A stretch of 64,000 nucleotides of DNA from Halobellus captivus. GTDB taxonomy: Archaea; Halobacteriota; Halobacteria; Halobacteriales; Haloferacaceae. The number at the start of each line of letters is the position of its first letter. Within the stretch, counting starts at the first letter, position 1. The notes beneath the pieces are model-generated. The model saw nothing but the letters and a program-made list of their open reading frames with translations, was not told where the DNA came from and did not search any database. The position numbers were made by a program, and so were the translations under genes. Shown in pieces: positions 9,278-17,905 of this stretch. The stretch covers positions 266,464 through 330,463 of the forward strand of contig NZ_RDQE01000003.1 in NCBI RefSeq assembly GCF_003697845.1. The letters are read 5' to 3'.

Positions 9278-9287
9278 GATTAAAAGC
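9278..9287 (-). promoter_or_regulatory. TATA element upstream of tRNA-Leu
   Basis: CTTTTAATCT when read on the minus strand, about 40 bp upstream of the mature tRNA 5' end. It fits an archaeal TATA box with a short tRNA leader. Confidence 0.5.
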
Positions 9288-9402
9288 CCTTCCATTCGAC
9301 ACCGGCGTGCCGACCGATGGCACCGACGGACGCGGGCGGATCGTCGCCGACGGACGCGCCGGGACCGGCACCGGTTTTGCGCTTCGAACCGATCAACGAG
9401 AC

Positions 9403-9963
9403 ATGCGAGAGTGGGCCCGCGAGAACGTCCCGTCTCTGACCGCCGTCGCCTCCGTCGTGTCGCTCGCGCTCGTCTTCGGGGCCGTCGGCGGCGTGGTTCC
9501 GAGCAGCCTCCTTCCGCGTGCAAGCGACGCGACGCTCGCCGCGATCCCGCACCTGAACGCCGCGATCTCCGCGACCGCGATCGCCACGATACTCCTCGGC
9601 TGGCGGGCGATCGCCCGCGGGAACGTCCGACGGCACCGGGCGTTCATGCTGGCGTCGTTCGCGCTGTTCGCCGCCTTCCTCGCCGGGTACCTCTACCGAC
9701 TGGTCCTCGTCGGAACCACGGAGTTCCCCGGCCCGGAAGCCGTCTACACCTACCTCTACCTCCCGTTCCTCGCGATCCATATCCTGTTCGCGATCGTCTG
9801 TATTCCCTTCGTCTTCTACGCGCTGATCCTTGCGGCCACACGGCCGTACGAGGAGCTGTACCACACCCGCCACGCACAGGTCGGGTTCGTCGGCGCGGTC
9901 CTCTGGCTCGTCTCCTTCGCGATGGGGATCGGCGTCTACCTTCTCCTGTACCACTTTTTCTGA
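9403..9963 (+). CDS. DUF420 membrane protein
   Basis: A 186-residue protein with five hydrophobic segments. The motifs HLNAAISATA (first conserved histidine), RHRAFMLASF, YLPFLAIHILFAI (histidine in a helix) and YHTRHAQVGF are the pattern of the DUF420/YozB family. Its histidines resemble those of haem or copper membrane proteins, and family members often lie near terminal oxidase genes; that link is known of the family, not seen here. Start chosen at 9403 because upstream in-frame codons run through the tRNA. Confidence 0.82.
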   Translation: MREWARENVPSLTAVASVVSLALVFGAVGGVVPSSLLPRASDATLAAIPHLNAAISATAIATILLGWRAIARGNVRRHRAFMLASFALFAAFLAGYLYRLVLVGTTEFPGPEAVYTYLYLPFLAIHILFAIVCIPFVFYALILAATRPYEELYHTRHAQVGFVGAVLWLVSFAMGIGVYLLLYHFF

Positions 9964-10051
9964 CGGAAGGAGTCCTCGAGGAGAGGAGTCGAGAGGCGAC
10001 GTCGAGAGGAGACTACGGTTCGATCGAGAAGGATCGAGAACGTCCGTCGCG

Positions 10052-10750
10052 CTACCGGTTCTTCTCCGCCTTGCGGTGGGCCGCGTAGAACAGCGGCACG
10101 AGCAGCGAGCCGGCGACCCCGAGACCGAGGGCGAGCGCGCCCACGTCGCTCGCGGAGAGGTCACGGCCGCCTCCGCTGCCGTCCTCTCCGCCGCTGCCCT
10201 CGCCGTCCCCTCCACCGCTGCCATCGCCGTCGCCGCCTCCACCGTCGCCCTCTCCGCCGCCGTCCGGGCTCACGATGTCGTCGTCGACGTCGCCGATCGC
10301 GACCGATCCCTTCATGCCGACCGCCTCGTGGGGGACACAGAGGTAGTTGAAGACGTCGCCCTCGCTCGCGTCCTCGAAGGTGTACTCAAAGGTGTACCCC
10401 TCCTCGTCGACGCTCTCGCCGCTGTCGAACGTCTCGTCGTTCGCGACGACGTTGTGTGCGCCGCCCTGGCCGGTCCACTCCCATACCACGGTCGTCCCGG
10501 GATCGATCAGGATCGCGGCCGGGCCGAAGAGCAGACCGGTATCACCCGCGCCGACCTCGACGGTGACCTCGTCCTGCCCGCGGTAGTCGTGGGTGCCGTC
10601 GTAGTTCCCGACGTCGTCCAGCCACCCGTCGTACTGGGCGGCCGCGGTCCCGCTGCCGGCCGCGAGCCCCGCCGCCGCGACGGCGCCCGCGCCGCCCGTC
10701 CTGAGGAGCCCGCGACGACTCATCGACGCCTCGTCGGCGTTCCCTGTCAT
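10052..10750 (-). CDS. halocyanin-type blue copper protein
   Basis: A 232-residue exported cupredoxin. It has a twin-arginine signal (MSRRGLL, then a hydrophobic AAAGLAAGSG stretch), a plastocyanin-like domain at about residues 45-155 with the four type-1 copper ligands in order (H in GAHNVV, then C, H and M in YLCVPHEAVGM), a glycine/aspartate-rich linker and a C-terminal transmembrane helix (about 203-223) ending in a basic KAEKNR. It should be an electron carrier anchored to the outer face of the membrane. The C-terminal anchor differs from N-terminal lipid-anchored halocyanins. Confidence 0.9.
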   Translation of the reverse strand: MTGNADEASMSRRGLLRTGGAGAVAAAGLAAGSGTAAAQYDGWLDDVGNYDGTHDYRGQDEVTVEVGAGDTGLLFGPAAILIDPGTTVVWEWTGQGGAHNVVANDETFDSGESVDEEGYTFEYTFEDASEGDVFNYLCVPHEAVGMKGSVAIGDVDDDIVSPDGGGEGDGGGGDGDGSGGGDGEGSGGEDGSGGGRDLSASDVGALALGLGVAGSLLVPLFYAAHRKAEKNR

Positions 10751-10840
10751 ACGCGCATGTCGAACGGTCGCCGTATTTAAGCTCCCGATACGTTCCGCGT
10801 GGCCGAGAACCCGACGCGTTCGGACCGGCCGGAGAGCGGT

Positions 10841-12340
10841 TCAGTCGTCCGCCGCCGGCGCGCTCGTCGACGGGCTGTCGACCGGCCGGTCCGTCTCCTC
10901 TCCCTCGACGTCGAAGGGATACTCGCCGGTCACACAGCCCAGACAGAGGTCGGCCCGGCTCGCGTCGAGCGCCTCGGCGACCGCGTCGATCGAGAGGTAC
11001 GACAGCGAGTCCGCCTCGACCCGGTCGCGGATCTCCTCGGTCGACTTGTCCGAGGCGATGAGCTCGTCGCGTGTCGCCATGTCGATCCCGAAGTAACAGG
11101 GCGCGACGATCGGCGGCGCGCCGATCCGGAGGTGGACCTCCTCGGCGCCCGCCTCACGGACCAGTTCGACGAGCTGCGTCGAGGTCGTCCCGCGAACGAT
11201 CGAGTCGTCGATGATGGTGACCGACTTCCCCTCGACGGTCGAGCGGATCGGGTTCAGCTTCAGTCTGACCGCGCGCTCGCGTTCGTCCTGCGTCGGCATG
11301 ATGAACGTCCGGCCGACGTACCGGTTCTTCATCAGCCCCTCCGCGAACTCGATCCCGCCGTCCTCCTCGATCCGTGGCTCGCCGTCGACGGTCGTCTCCG
11401 CGGCCGCGTCGGCGTACCCGGAGGCGAACGCCCGCCCGGAGTCGGGGACGGGCATCACCACGTCGGACTCGACGCCCGACTCCTCCCACAGCTTCCGGCC
11501 GAGCTCGCGACGCACCTCGTAGACGAGGTCGCCGTCGATCACGGAGTCGGGTCGCGCGAAGTAGACGTGCTCGAAGAAGCAGTGGGCCGTCGAGTCCGCT
11601 TCGACGAGCTGGTAGGTGTCGTAGCCGGAGCCGTCGGGCTCGAGGACGACGAGCTCGCCCGGCCGGACGTCACGGATCAGCTCCCCGTCGAGGGTGTCGA
11701 TGGCGGCGGACTCGCTGGCGAGCACGTAGCCGTCGTCGAGCTTGCCGAGACACAGCGGCCGGTTCCCCATCGGGTCGCGCACGCCGAGGACGGTGTCGTC
11801 GTGCGTGATCGCGAGCGAGTACGAGCCGTGGATCCGGTTCATCGTGTGTTTGACCGCGCGGACCAGGTCCTCCTCGAGTAAGTTCCGCGCGAGGTCGTGG
11901 GCGATGACCTCCGTGTCGCCGTCGGAGGTGAACGCGTGGCCGGCCGCGGCCAGCTCCTCGCGCACCTCGTCCGCGTTCACGAGGTTCCCGTTGTGCGAGA
12001 GCCCGAGCGATCCGGACTTGAAGGACACCGAGAAGGGCTGTGCACAGCTCTTGTCGAGGCTTCCGGCCGTCGGGTAGCGTACGTGGCCGATGCCCGTCGA
12101 GCCGGCCAGCGACTCCAGGTCGCCCGGCTTGAAGGCGTCGCCGACGAGCCCGCGCTCGACGTGGCCGTGTTGCTGGAAGCCGTCGTGCGTGACGATCCCC
12201 GCCGACTCCTGGCCGCGGTGTTGGAGCGCGTACAGCGCGTAGTACAACGGCCGCGCGGCGTCCCTCTCCGCGAGCGAGACGCCGACGACGCCGCACTTCT
12301 CTCGCGGCTCGTCGTCGGCGTGATCCCCACCGGCGTTCAT
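10841..12340 (-). CDS. purF: amidophosphoribosyltransferase
   Basis: A 499-residue PurF, first committed step of purine synthesis (PRPP plus glutamine to phosphoribosylamine). The N-terminal class II glutaminase domain starts at the catalytic cysteine in KCGVVGV (C16), followed by ALQHRGQESAGI. The phosphoribosyltransferase domain has the PRPP loop IIDDSIVRGTTS, and a C-terminal CLGCVTGEYP. The cysteine is not at position 2, so a propeptide of about 15 residues may be removed, as in some PurF enzymes. The length is normal. Confidence 0.95.
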   Translation of the reverse strand: MNAGGDHADDEPREKCGVVGVSLAERDAARPLYYALYALQHRGQESAGIVTHDGFQQHGHVERGLVGDAFKPGDLESLAGSTGIGHVRYPTAGSLDKSCAQPFSVSFKSGSLGLSHNGNLVNADEVREELAAAGHAFTSDGDTEVIAHDLARNLLEEDLVRAVKHTMNRIHGSYSLAITHDDTVLGVRDPMGNRPLCLGKLDDGYVLASESAAIDTLDGELIRDVRPGELVVLEPDGSGYDTYQLVEADSTAHCFFEHVYFARPDSVIDGDLVYEVRRELGRKLWEESGVESDVVMPVPDSGRAFASGYADAAAETTVDGEPRIEEDGGIEFAEGLMKNRYVGRTFIMPTQDERERAVRLKLNPIRSTVEGKSVTIIDDSIVRGTTSTQLVELVREAGAEEVHLRIGAPPIVAPCYFGIDMATRDELIASDKSTEEIRDRVEADSLSYLSIDAVAEALDASRADLCLGCVTGEYPFDVEGEETDRPVDSPSTSAPAADD

Positions 12341-12481
12341 GTACCCGACCCTGGGACGGGAATCGATAAAAACCCTCGTGTTCGTGGCGTTCGTGACCTC
12401 ATGGAGGGCACGTCTTATCCACGAGTGTGGATCATCTCGTGCGGGAGGCGGCGACCGGGAGAACCGTCCGCCCGCGGTCGA

Positions 12482-12865
12482 TCACGCCCCGCCGACCAGT
12501 TCGTCCAACCGCTCGAAGTACGCTTCACGAGGGACCTGATAGGCCGCCCGGTAGTCCACGTCGCCGGCGGCGAACCGCTCGGCGACGGCCACGGCCGCGT
12601 CCGTGCCGGCCTCGCGCGACTCGTACGTCTCGGCGACCGCCTCGATCTCGGGCTCCAAGAAGAGGACGACGTGCCACTCGTCGGTCGCGTACTGGCCCGA
12701 CCCCGGGCGGGCGTTCCGCGCGCCGTTCGTCAGGTAGATCGTCGGCAGGCACTCGGCGGGGACGTCGTCGCCGTCGAAGACGTCAGGCCGGTAGACGAGG
12801 ATGGCCCGGCCGCTCGGCTCCTCGTTCCACACCCGCCACCCGTCGGGGAGCGCCTCGAAGCTCAT
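12482..12865 (-). CDS. small conserved haloarchaeal protein (DUF5820-like)
   Basis: A 127-residue soluble acidic protein. It opens FEALPDGWRVWNEEPSGRA and has an APVYRPDVFDGD-like middle (LVYRPDVFDGDDVPAECLPT) and a helical C-terminus (PREAYFERLDELVGG). I recognise it as a protein widespread in haloarchaea, probably the one called DUF5820, but no function is known and the name is from memory. It lies alone between purF and a small plus-strand ORF; the ATG at 12865 is preceded by no clear TATA box. Confidence 0.7.
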   Translation of the reverse strand: MSFEALPDGWRVWNEEPSGRAILVYRPDVFDGDDVPAECLPTIYLTNGARNARPGSGQYATDEWHVVLFLEPEIEAVAETYESREAGTDAAVAVAERFAAGDVDYRAAYQVPREAYFERLDELVGGA

Positions 12866-12978
12866 GGTTACGCTCGGTCACGGGGCCTTGAAAGGGTCGC
12901 GCTCCGAGGCGAACCGGCGCGCGAGAAAGTCACGAAAAACGTATCCGAGATCGAGAAAAGGGATTATATCTTGACGAG

Positions 12979-12990
12979 TAGTATATAATG
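12979..12990 (+). promoter_or_regulatory. TATA box for a 43-residue ORF
   Basis: TAGTATATAATG-like stretch (12979-12990), about 20-25 bp before the ATG at 13004, with a second AT-rich GATTATATC at about 12962. It is unusually AT-rich for this GC-rich part of the window, so a promoter here is credible. Confidence 0.45.
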
Positions 12991-13003
12991 TGGTGACAAT
13001 ACC

Positions 13004-13135
13004 ATGCATACAAGAACTCGCGTCCCGGTCGGAGCGACGCCGAAGCGGACGTACGCCACCTGGGACGAACACCGAGAGGCACTCCGTCGTGAAGCGGACG
13101 CGAACCGCCGGCGGCGGGCTGAATCGCGTCGGTAG
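13004..13135 (+). CDS. 43-residue basic protein of unknown function
   Basis: Short ORF: MHTRTRVPVGATPKR, then TYATWDEHREALRREAD, ending in an arginine-rich tail. It is soluble and helical with a strong positive charge, unusual for a haloarchaeal protein. A TATA element lies just upstream, giving a leaderless or near-leaderless start. It faces the 3' end of rqcH. I do not recognise it; it could be a small regulatory or ribosome-associated protein, or a chance ORF. Confidence 0.45.
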   Translation: MHTRTRVPVGATPKRTYATWDEHREALRREADANRRRRAESRR

Positions 13136-13169
13136 CTCGACGCCGTCGGCGCGAGGCCGACCCGATCCC

Positions 13170-15356
13170 TCAGTCGACGACGTCCGAGCCCCCCGGCGGC
13201 AGGAACTCCTGGAGCTGGTCGGCGCTCGCGACCTTCCGCACGAACGACTGGTCGGCGAAGCGCTCCTTGAGCGTCCGATACACCATCATCGCGGCGTCGT
13301 TCTGCGCGTACATCCCCGGCTCCAGCGTGACGTGGGCGGCCGCCCGCTCCACGATCGCCGACGGCGGCCCGCCGATCGCGCGGGTGACGGGCTCGCACTG
13401 GACGCCGACGGCGACCCGGCAGGGAACGTCCTCGAAGTAGGTGCGGTCGCCGCGGATCACGAAGCTCCCCTTCTCGATGTACTCGCCGCTCTCGGGCGTC
13501 TTCGACACCTGATCCGGCTCGACCATGTAGGCGTCGCCCGCGCCGCGGCCGTCCTTCCAGTCCGATGAGTACGAGACGGCGAACTGTGCGGCCTCCCGCA
13601 GGGTCTCCTCGGAGAAGTCCACGGGGTCCGCCGACTCGGACGGCCCCGCCGCCTTCAACAGCGTCACCGGGCCGCCGTGTGCCTGCGTGTGGAAGAACCG
13701 GTCGTGGTTGCCCATGTATTTCTTCACCAATTCCTCGTTCTGGTCGGCGTTGCGCCCGCCGATGACGAGGTAGCCCGTCGAGGTGTGGAACCAGCGGAAC
13801 CGCTCGTACCAGTCGTCCGGCTTCCGTATCGGGATCGACGTGCGCGAGAGCCAGTCGATCTCGTACTCCTCGTCGTCCTCGTCGCCCTCGGCGTTACCGT
13901 CGGTGCCGGGCTCCTCGTCGGCCGCCTCCCACTCGGCCTTTCGCTCCTTTACCGCCTCCAGCTCCTTCCGGGTCGACGCGATCGCCTCCTCGGCACCCTG
14001 CTTCTTCTCCTCGATCCGTTTCGCCTCCCGGTAGAGCCGGTCGGCGTTCACTTCGACGCCGTCGTCGGCCTCGAGCTCGACGGCGAGGTCGTCCTCGCCG
14101 AGTTCGACCGTGACGGTTCCCGCGCTCCCGTCGACGTCGATCACCGTCTCCGCGGCCGCGATCCCCCGTTCGGCCCCCTCCTCGAGCGTCGCCTCGATCT
14201 CCTCCCACGACACGTCGTTCCCGCGGGCCTCCCGGACCGTCGAGAGGACCTCGTCGACGAGGTCGTAGTGGGCGTACACGAGCTCGGCGCGCTCGCGCTC
14301 CGTTTCGGCCTGCTCCTCGAACCCCTCGATCGCGCCGCGTTGCTGTTCGATGATCCGCTCCTGTTTGGCGATCTCCTCCTCGAAGTCCGGGCGGGAGGGC
14401 GACGCGTCCGCGGGGGCGTCTCCCGTCTCCTCGTCGTCGCGCGCGAGCCGGTAGAAGTACTCGTCGACGGCGGCGTTAAACGAGTCGAACCCCACGCTCG
14501 GAAGTCCCTCGCGTTCCGATAGCGGGAACGGCGTGACGTCCACGACGGGGCGGTCCGCCGACTCCGCGTTCGAGTCGTCGACTTCCCCGTCCTCCGATCC
14601 CTCGAGCGGCTCCTCGTAGACGCGCGGGTCGATGTCGCCGGAGCGGAGGCGCTCGGCGATGCGTTCGAGCGCCCCGTGGAGCGCCCGGTAGGTTCCCTCG
14701 TCCGCCTCGTCGATCGGGGTCTCCTTCTCGACGCCCGCACGGGAGCACACCTCCTCGGCGTAGAGGCCGCCGAGGTTGAGCTGGGTGGCGAGCGTCCGGA
14801 CCACGTCGGTGTCGGACTCGTCCATGTGCCGGACGAACGCGTCGAGGCTCACGTCGAGGGGGTTGAGCCGCGAGGCGGGATACTCGTACTGCGCGCCGGG
14901 CGCGACCGTGCGGGACTTGAGCCGGACGGTCGACAGCGAGCCGACCACCTCGCCCGTCTCGTCGAGCGCGGCCACGTTGCCCTGCCCGAACAGCTCCGCG
15001 ACGAGCGTCGTGTTCTCGTCCTCGCGCTCGAACTCGAAGGTGAGGATCCGGTCGAACTCGTACTGGGTGACGCCCGCGAAGTCCGCACCCGACAGCCGGT
15101 TCCGCAGCATCTTCGCGAAGTTCGGCGGCCGGCCGGGCGCGTCCGCGACGTGTTCGGGATCGGCGGCGTGGGCGCGCTTCACGTCGCCGACCTCGATCAT
15201 GAGTTCGACGCGACCGTGATCGAAGTCGCGCAGCTTCAGCCGGAGCAGGTCGTCGTCGTAGAGGTACGCCTTGTCGACCTTCGCGCCCTCGTACCGGCCG
15301 AGCTCGGTGACGAGCGCGCTCAGGTCGATGCTCGATAGCTCCCGCTTCGGGTCCAT
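13170..15356 (-). CDS. rqcH: ribosome-rescue protein RqcH (NFACT/NEMF family)
   Basis: A 728-residue NFACT protein. The N-terminal domain begins MDPKRELSSIDLSALVTELG and includes RPPNFAKMLRNRLSG. The centre holds helix-hairpin-helix and long charged coiled-coil segments (about 380-520). The C-terminal NFACT-R domain contains WYERFRWFHTSTGYLVIGGR, FFHTQAHGGP and a GAGDAYMVEPDQVSKT stretch. In the family the protein binds obstructed 50S subunits with peptidyl-tRNA and adds alanine tails. I chose the ATG at 15356 as the family start; the frame stays open for another 400 codons upstream, but this is antisense to the iron locus. Confidence 0.92.
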   Translation of the reverse strand: MDPKRELSSIDLSALVTELGRYEGAKVDKAYLYDDDLLRLKLRDFDHGRVELMIEVGDVKRAHAADPEHVADAPGRPPNFAKMLRNRLSGADFAGVTQYEFDRILTFEFEREDENTTLVAELFGQGNVAALDETGEVVGSLSTVRLKSRTVAPGAQYEYPASRLNPLDVSLDAFVRHMDESDTDVVRTLATQLNLGGLYAEEVCSRAGVEKETPIDEADEGTYRALHGALERIAERLRSGDIDPRVYEEPLEGSEDGEVDDSNAESADRPVVDVTPFPLSEREGLPSVGFDSFNAAVDEYFYRLARDDEETGDAPADASPSRPDFEEEIAKQERIIEQQRGAIEGFEEQAETERERAELVYAHYDLVDEVLSTVREARGNDVSWEEIEATLEEGAERGIAAAETVIDVDGSAGTVTVELGEDDLAVELEADDGVEVNADRLYREAKRIEEKKQGAEEAIASTRKELEAVKERKAEWEAADEEPGTDGNAEGDEDDEEYEIDWLSRTSIPIRKPDDWYERFRWFHTSTGYLVIGGRNADQNEELVKKYMGNHDRFFHTQAHGGPVTLLKAAGPSESADPVDFSEETLREAAQFAVSYSSDWKDGRGAGDAYMVEPDQVSKTPESGEYIEKGSFVIRGDRTYFEDVPCRVAVGVQCEPVTRAIGGPPSAIVERAAAHVTLEPGMYAQNDAAMMVYRTLKERFADQSFVRKVASADQLQEFLPPGGSDVVD

Positions 15357-15463
15357 ACGGGCTCCACACGCGGCCCGGGAAAAGGCGTGTCGTTGTGGCT
15401 TCCCGTCGGAACGCGGTCTCGACCGATGCGTTCGTTGAAAACGGACGGCGAGGATTCGAAAAC

Positions 15464-15471
15464 GATTTAAT
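15464..15471 (+). promoter_or_regulatory. TATA box of the first iron-locus unit
   Basis: The TTTAAT-containing stretch is centred about 26 bp upstream of the ATG at 15493, giving a leaderless start. The inverted-repeat operator begins just after it. Confidence 0.6.
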
Positions 15472-15473
15472 CC

Positions 15474-15489
15474 TTTAGGCGGGCCTAAA
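15474..15489. promoter_or_regulatory. DtxR-like operator, iron locus unit 1
   Basis: A perfect inverted repeat TTTAGGC-GG-GCCTAAA placed between the TATA element and the leaderless ATG, ending 3 nt before it. Half-sites TTAGG/CCTAA resemble boxes bound by DtxR/IdeR-family iron regulators, including haloarchaeal Idr proteins. The position would block RNA polymerase, so repression by an iron-loaded regulator is inferred. Confidence 0.75.
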
Positions 15490-15492
15490 TCT

Positions 15493-15669
15493 ATGGCGAG
15501 ACGGACGGGTGAAGACGAGACGATCCGGCAGGACGCCGCCGGACACGGCGGCAGGACCGTCGACGCCGGGGCCCCTGCGGGTCGCGTCGACGGTGCGGAG
15601 CCGTTCGACCGAGTGGGTTCGTTCGACCGGGAGAAACCCACGAGCATCGCGAACGGAGGCGGCACGTGA
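15493..15669 (+). CDS. 58-residue leader ORF of the iron locus
   Basis: It starts with a leaderless ATG 3 nt after the operator and ends with TGA overlapping the GTG start of the next gene (GTGA), the typical signature of translational coupling. The product is polar and lacks hydrophobic segments or cysteines (MARRTGEDETIRQDAAGHGG at its start). I do not recognise it. Either it is a real small protein of the iron response or it serves mainly to couple translation of the FAD protein behind it. Confidence 0.5.
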   Translation: MARRTGEDETIRQDAAGHGGRTVDAGAPAGRVDGAEPFDRVGSFDREKPTSIANGGGT

Positions 15670-16712
15670 CCGACCCGGTCGATCGCGACGTCGTCGTGGT
15701 CGGCGGGGGTCCGGCGGGTGCGTCCGCCGGCGTCTTCATCGCTCGCGGGGGATCGAGCGTGACGGTCTTCGATCGGGGCCGGTCGTCGATCGCCCGCTGT
15801 GCGCACCTGGAGAACTACCTCGGGTTTCCCGCGGGGATCGACGTCGGCACGTTCTCCGACCTCACGCACGACCACCTTCGACGGGCGGGCTGTACGGTCG
15901 TCCCGGACCTCGTCGAGTCGGTCGAGTGGTGGAACCCCTCCGAGGAGGACGCCGGCCGCCTCGACGACGGATCCGACCGCGTCGGCGACTCCGGCGATCC
16001 CCGCACCGACGCGGGCTTCCGCGTCACGCTTCAGGAGGGCGAGCCCGTCACTGCCCGTCGAGTCGTCGCGGCCACACGGTACGGCGGCGAGTACCTCCGC
16101 GGGCTCGACGACGACGCGATGTTCGAGACCCGCGAACACCACGGGGAGACGACGGAGCACTTCGACCGCGAGTACGCCGATCGGGACGGAACGACGCCGA
16201 TCGACGGGCTCTACGTCGCCACCCCGTCCGAGGCGGATCGGCAGGCCATCACGGCCGCCGCGCGCGGAGCCCGGGTCGGCAAGCGGGTCGTCGCCGACAT
16301 CCGGATCGACGACGGCTGGTGGCCCGCGGCGGCTGAGGGCGTCGACTGGCTCCGCCGTGAGGCCGAGCTCGACGACGAATGGGCCGACCGCGAGCGCTGG
16401 TGCGAGTGGTTCGATACACACCACGCCGACGCGCCGGTCGATCCGGACTCGGACCGGTTCGCGCGAGTTCGCGAGGCAGCCGTCGACGAGGCCCTGTCGG
16501 CGTACGTCGACGCCGAGCAGATCGAGTCGCGGGCGGCGGCCGGCCAGCGGGCCGTGGCCGAACGACTGGACCCGAGCGCCGTCGTCGACGCCCACGACGC
16601 CGACGCGCTGCTCGACGCGCTGGACGACGGGGCGATCGCCGAGTACGTGGCCGGGGGGATGGACGGGGACGACCCCGAGAACACCGAAGCCGTCGAGGGC
16701 GACGCCCGATGA
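15666..16712 (+). CDS. thioredoxin-reductase-like FAD oxidoreductase
   Basis: A 348-residue flavoprotein. The N-terminus carries the FAD Rossmann motif VVVVGGGPAGASAG, followed by AHLENYLGFP, the equivalent of the NxPGF segment of thioredoxin reductases. A second glycine-rich region near IDGLYVATPSEADRQA corresponds to the FAD-closing helix. The CxxC redox pair is missing, as is a clear NADPH GxGxxA motif. A C-terminal extension (about 230-348) is helical and acidic. Position as the first large gene under an iron-type operator suggests a ferric or siderophore reductase, by analogy with IruO-type enzymes; this is inference. Its stop overlaps the permease start (ATGA). Confidence 0.75.
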   Translation: MTDPVDRDVVVVGGGPAGASAGVFIARGGSSVTVFDRGRSSIARCAHLENYLGFPAGIDVGTFSDLTHDHLRRAGCTVVPDLVESVEWWNPSEEDAGRLDDGSDRVGDSGDPRTDAGFRVTLQEGEPVTARRVVAATRYGGEYLRGLDDDAMFETREHHGETTEHFDREYADRDGTTPIDGLYVATPSEADRQAITAAARGARVGKRVVADIRIDDGWWPAAAEGVDWLRREAELDDEWADRERWCEWFDTHHADAPVDPDSDRFARVREAAVDEALSAYVDAEQIESRAAAGQRAVAERLDPSAVVDAHDADALLDALDDGAIAEYVAGGMDGDDPENTEAVEGDAR

Positions 16713-17905
16713 GCGGCGAAGGGTCGACGGTCGGCGGCGAGTCGACCGCGGGGGAAGGGACCTCGAGACGACGACCGATCGACCGGGGCTCGGTCGGATG
16801 GCTGTTCGACGCGAAGCTGATCGCCGTCGCGGTCGGCAGTCTCGCGGTGATCGTCGCCGCCGGGCTCGTTCAGGTGAGCTTCGGCGCCTACTCGATGACG
16901 GTCGGCCAGGCGTGGCGTGCGGTCCTCGATCCCGCCGTCCTGTTCGATCCGCGATGGCTGCTCAACTTCCTCGTCGGGGAGGACCTGATGCGGACGATCA
17001 CCGGGTTCGGCGGCGAGCTTCCACGGCTGACCCGCGAGACGCTCATCGTCTGGAACATCCGGCTGCCGCGGGTGGTCGTCGGGACCCTCGTCGGCGCGAA
17101 CCTCGCGGTCTCCGGGGCCATCTTCCAGGCGGTGACGCGAAACGAGCTGGCGAGCCCGTTCATCCTCGGCGTCTCCTCGGGAGCGGGGCTGACCATCCTG
17201 CTGACGCTCGTCGTCTTCGGGAGCCTCTCGGCGTTCCTCCCGCTTTTCGCGGCGCTCGGAGGGTCGCTCGCGTTCCTGATCGTGTACGCGATCGCCTGGA
17301 AGAACGGGACCAGCCCCGTTCGGCTCGTGCTCGCGGGCGTGATCGTCGGGACCGTCTTCAGCTCGCTACAGACGGCGCTGTTCTTCTTCGCCGACGACAT
17401 CGGCGTCGTCCAGTCGGCGATCGCGTGGACCACGGGATCGCTCACCGGTACCGACTGGGAACAGGTTCGACTGGCGCTGCCGTGGACGCTCGTCGCGGTG
17501 GCGCTCTCGATCGCGGGGTCGCGGCAGTTGAACCTCCTGTTGCTCGGCGAGGGGACCGCGAAGGCGCTCGGGATGTCGATCGAGAAGGTCCGGTTCGCGC
17601 TGTCGGGCGTCGCGGTCCTCGCGGCGTCCGCCAGCATCGCGGTGGCGGGTATCGTCGGCTTCGTCGGCCTCATCGTCCCCCACGTGGTTCGAAACCTCGT
17701 CGGCAGCGACTACAAGCGGCTGATCGTCGGCTGCCTGTTCGTCGGCCCGGCGCTGATGGTCGGCGCCGACGTCGGCGCACGGCTCGGAATGAGCGTGATC
17801 ACGGGGGCGGACGCACAGGTCCCGGTCGGGATCGTGACGGGGCTGGTCGGCGGGCCGTACTTCCTGTTCCTGATGCGGAGACAACAACACATGGGTGAGA
17901 TCTGA
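16709..17905 (+). CDS. FecCD-type iron/siderophore ABC permease
   Basis: A 398-residue permease with about ten transmembrane helices after a 40-residue polar leader. Family landmarks: RLPRVVVGTLVGANLAVSGAIFQAVTRNELASP (split around residues 122-155), FILGVSSGAG, the glycine loop GIVGFVGLIVPHVVRNLVG that couples to the ATPase, and a C-terminal VPVGIVTGLVGGPYFLFL. It belongs to the FecCD/BtuC family that imports ferric siderophores, haem or cobalamin. Overlaps its upstream neighbour by ATGA and abuts the ATPase gene, so the three are one operon. Confidence 0.93.
   Translation: MSGEGSTVGGESTAGEGTSRRRPIDRGSVGWLFDAKLIAVAVGSLAVIVAAGLVQVSFGAYSMTVGQAWRAVLDPAVLFDPRWLLNFLVGEDLMRTITGFGGELPRLTRETLIVWNIRLPRVVVGTLVGANLAVSGAIFQAVTRNELASPFILGVSSGAGLTILLTLVVFGSLSAFLPLFAALGGSLAFLIVYAIAWKNGTSPVRLVLAGVIVGTVFSSLQTALFFFADDIGVVQSAIAWTTGSLTGTDWEQVRLALPWTLVAVALSIAGSRQLNLLLLGEGTAKALGMSIEKVRFALSGVAVLAASASIAVAGIVGFVGLIVPHVVRNLVGSDYKRLIVGCLFVGPALMVGADVGARLGMSVITGADAQVPVGIVTGLVGGPYFLFLMRRQQHMGEI

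Noticed and set aside
9280..10242. 320-codon minus-strand frame over the DUF420 gene
   Set aside because: Highly charged low-complexity translation, no promoter, antisense to a family-supported gene.
15357..16595. N-terminal extension of rqcH by about 400 codons
   Set aside because: The family starts at the ATG at 15356; the extension is antisense to the iron operon and its operator.
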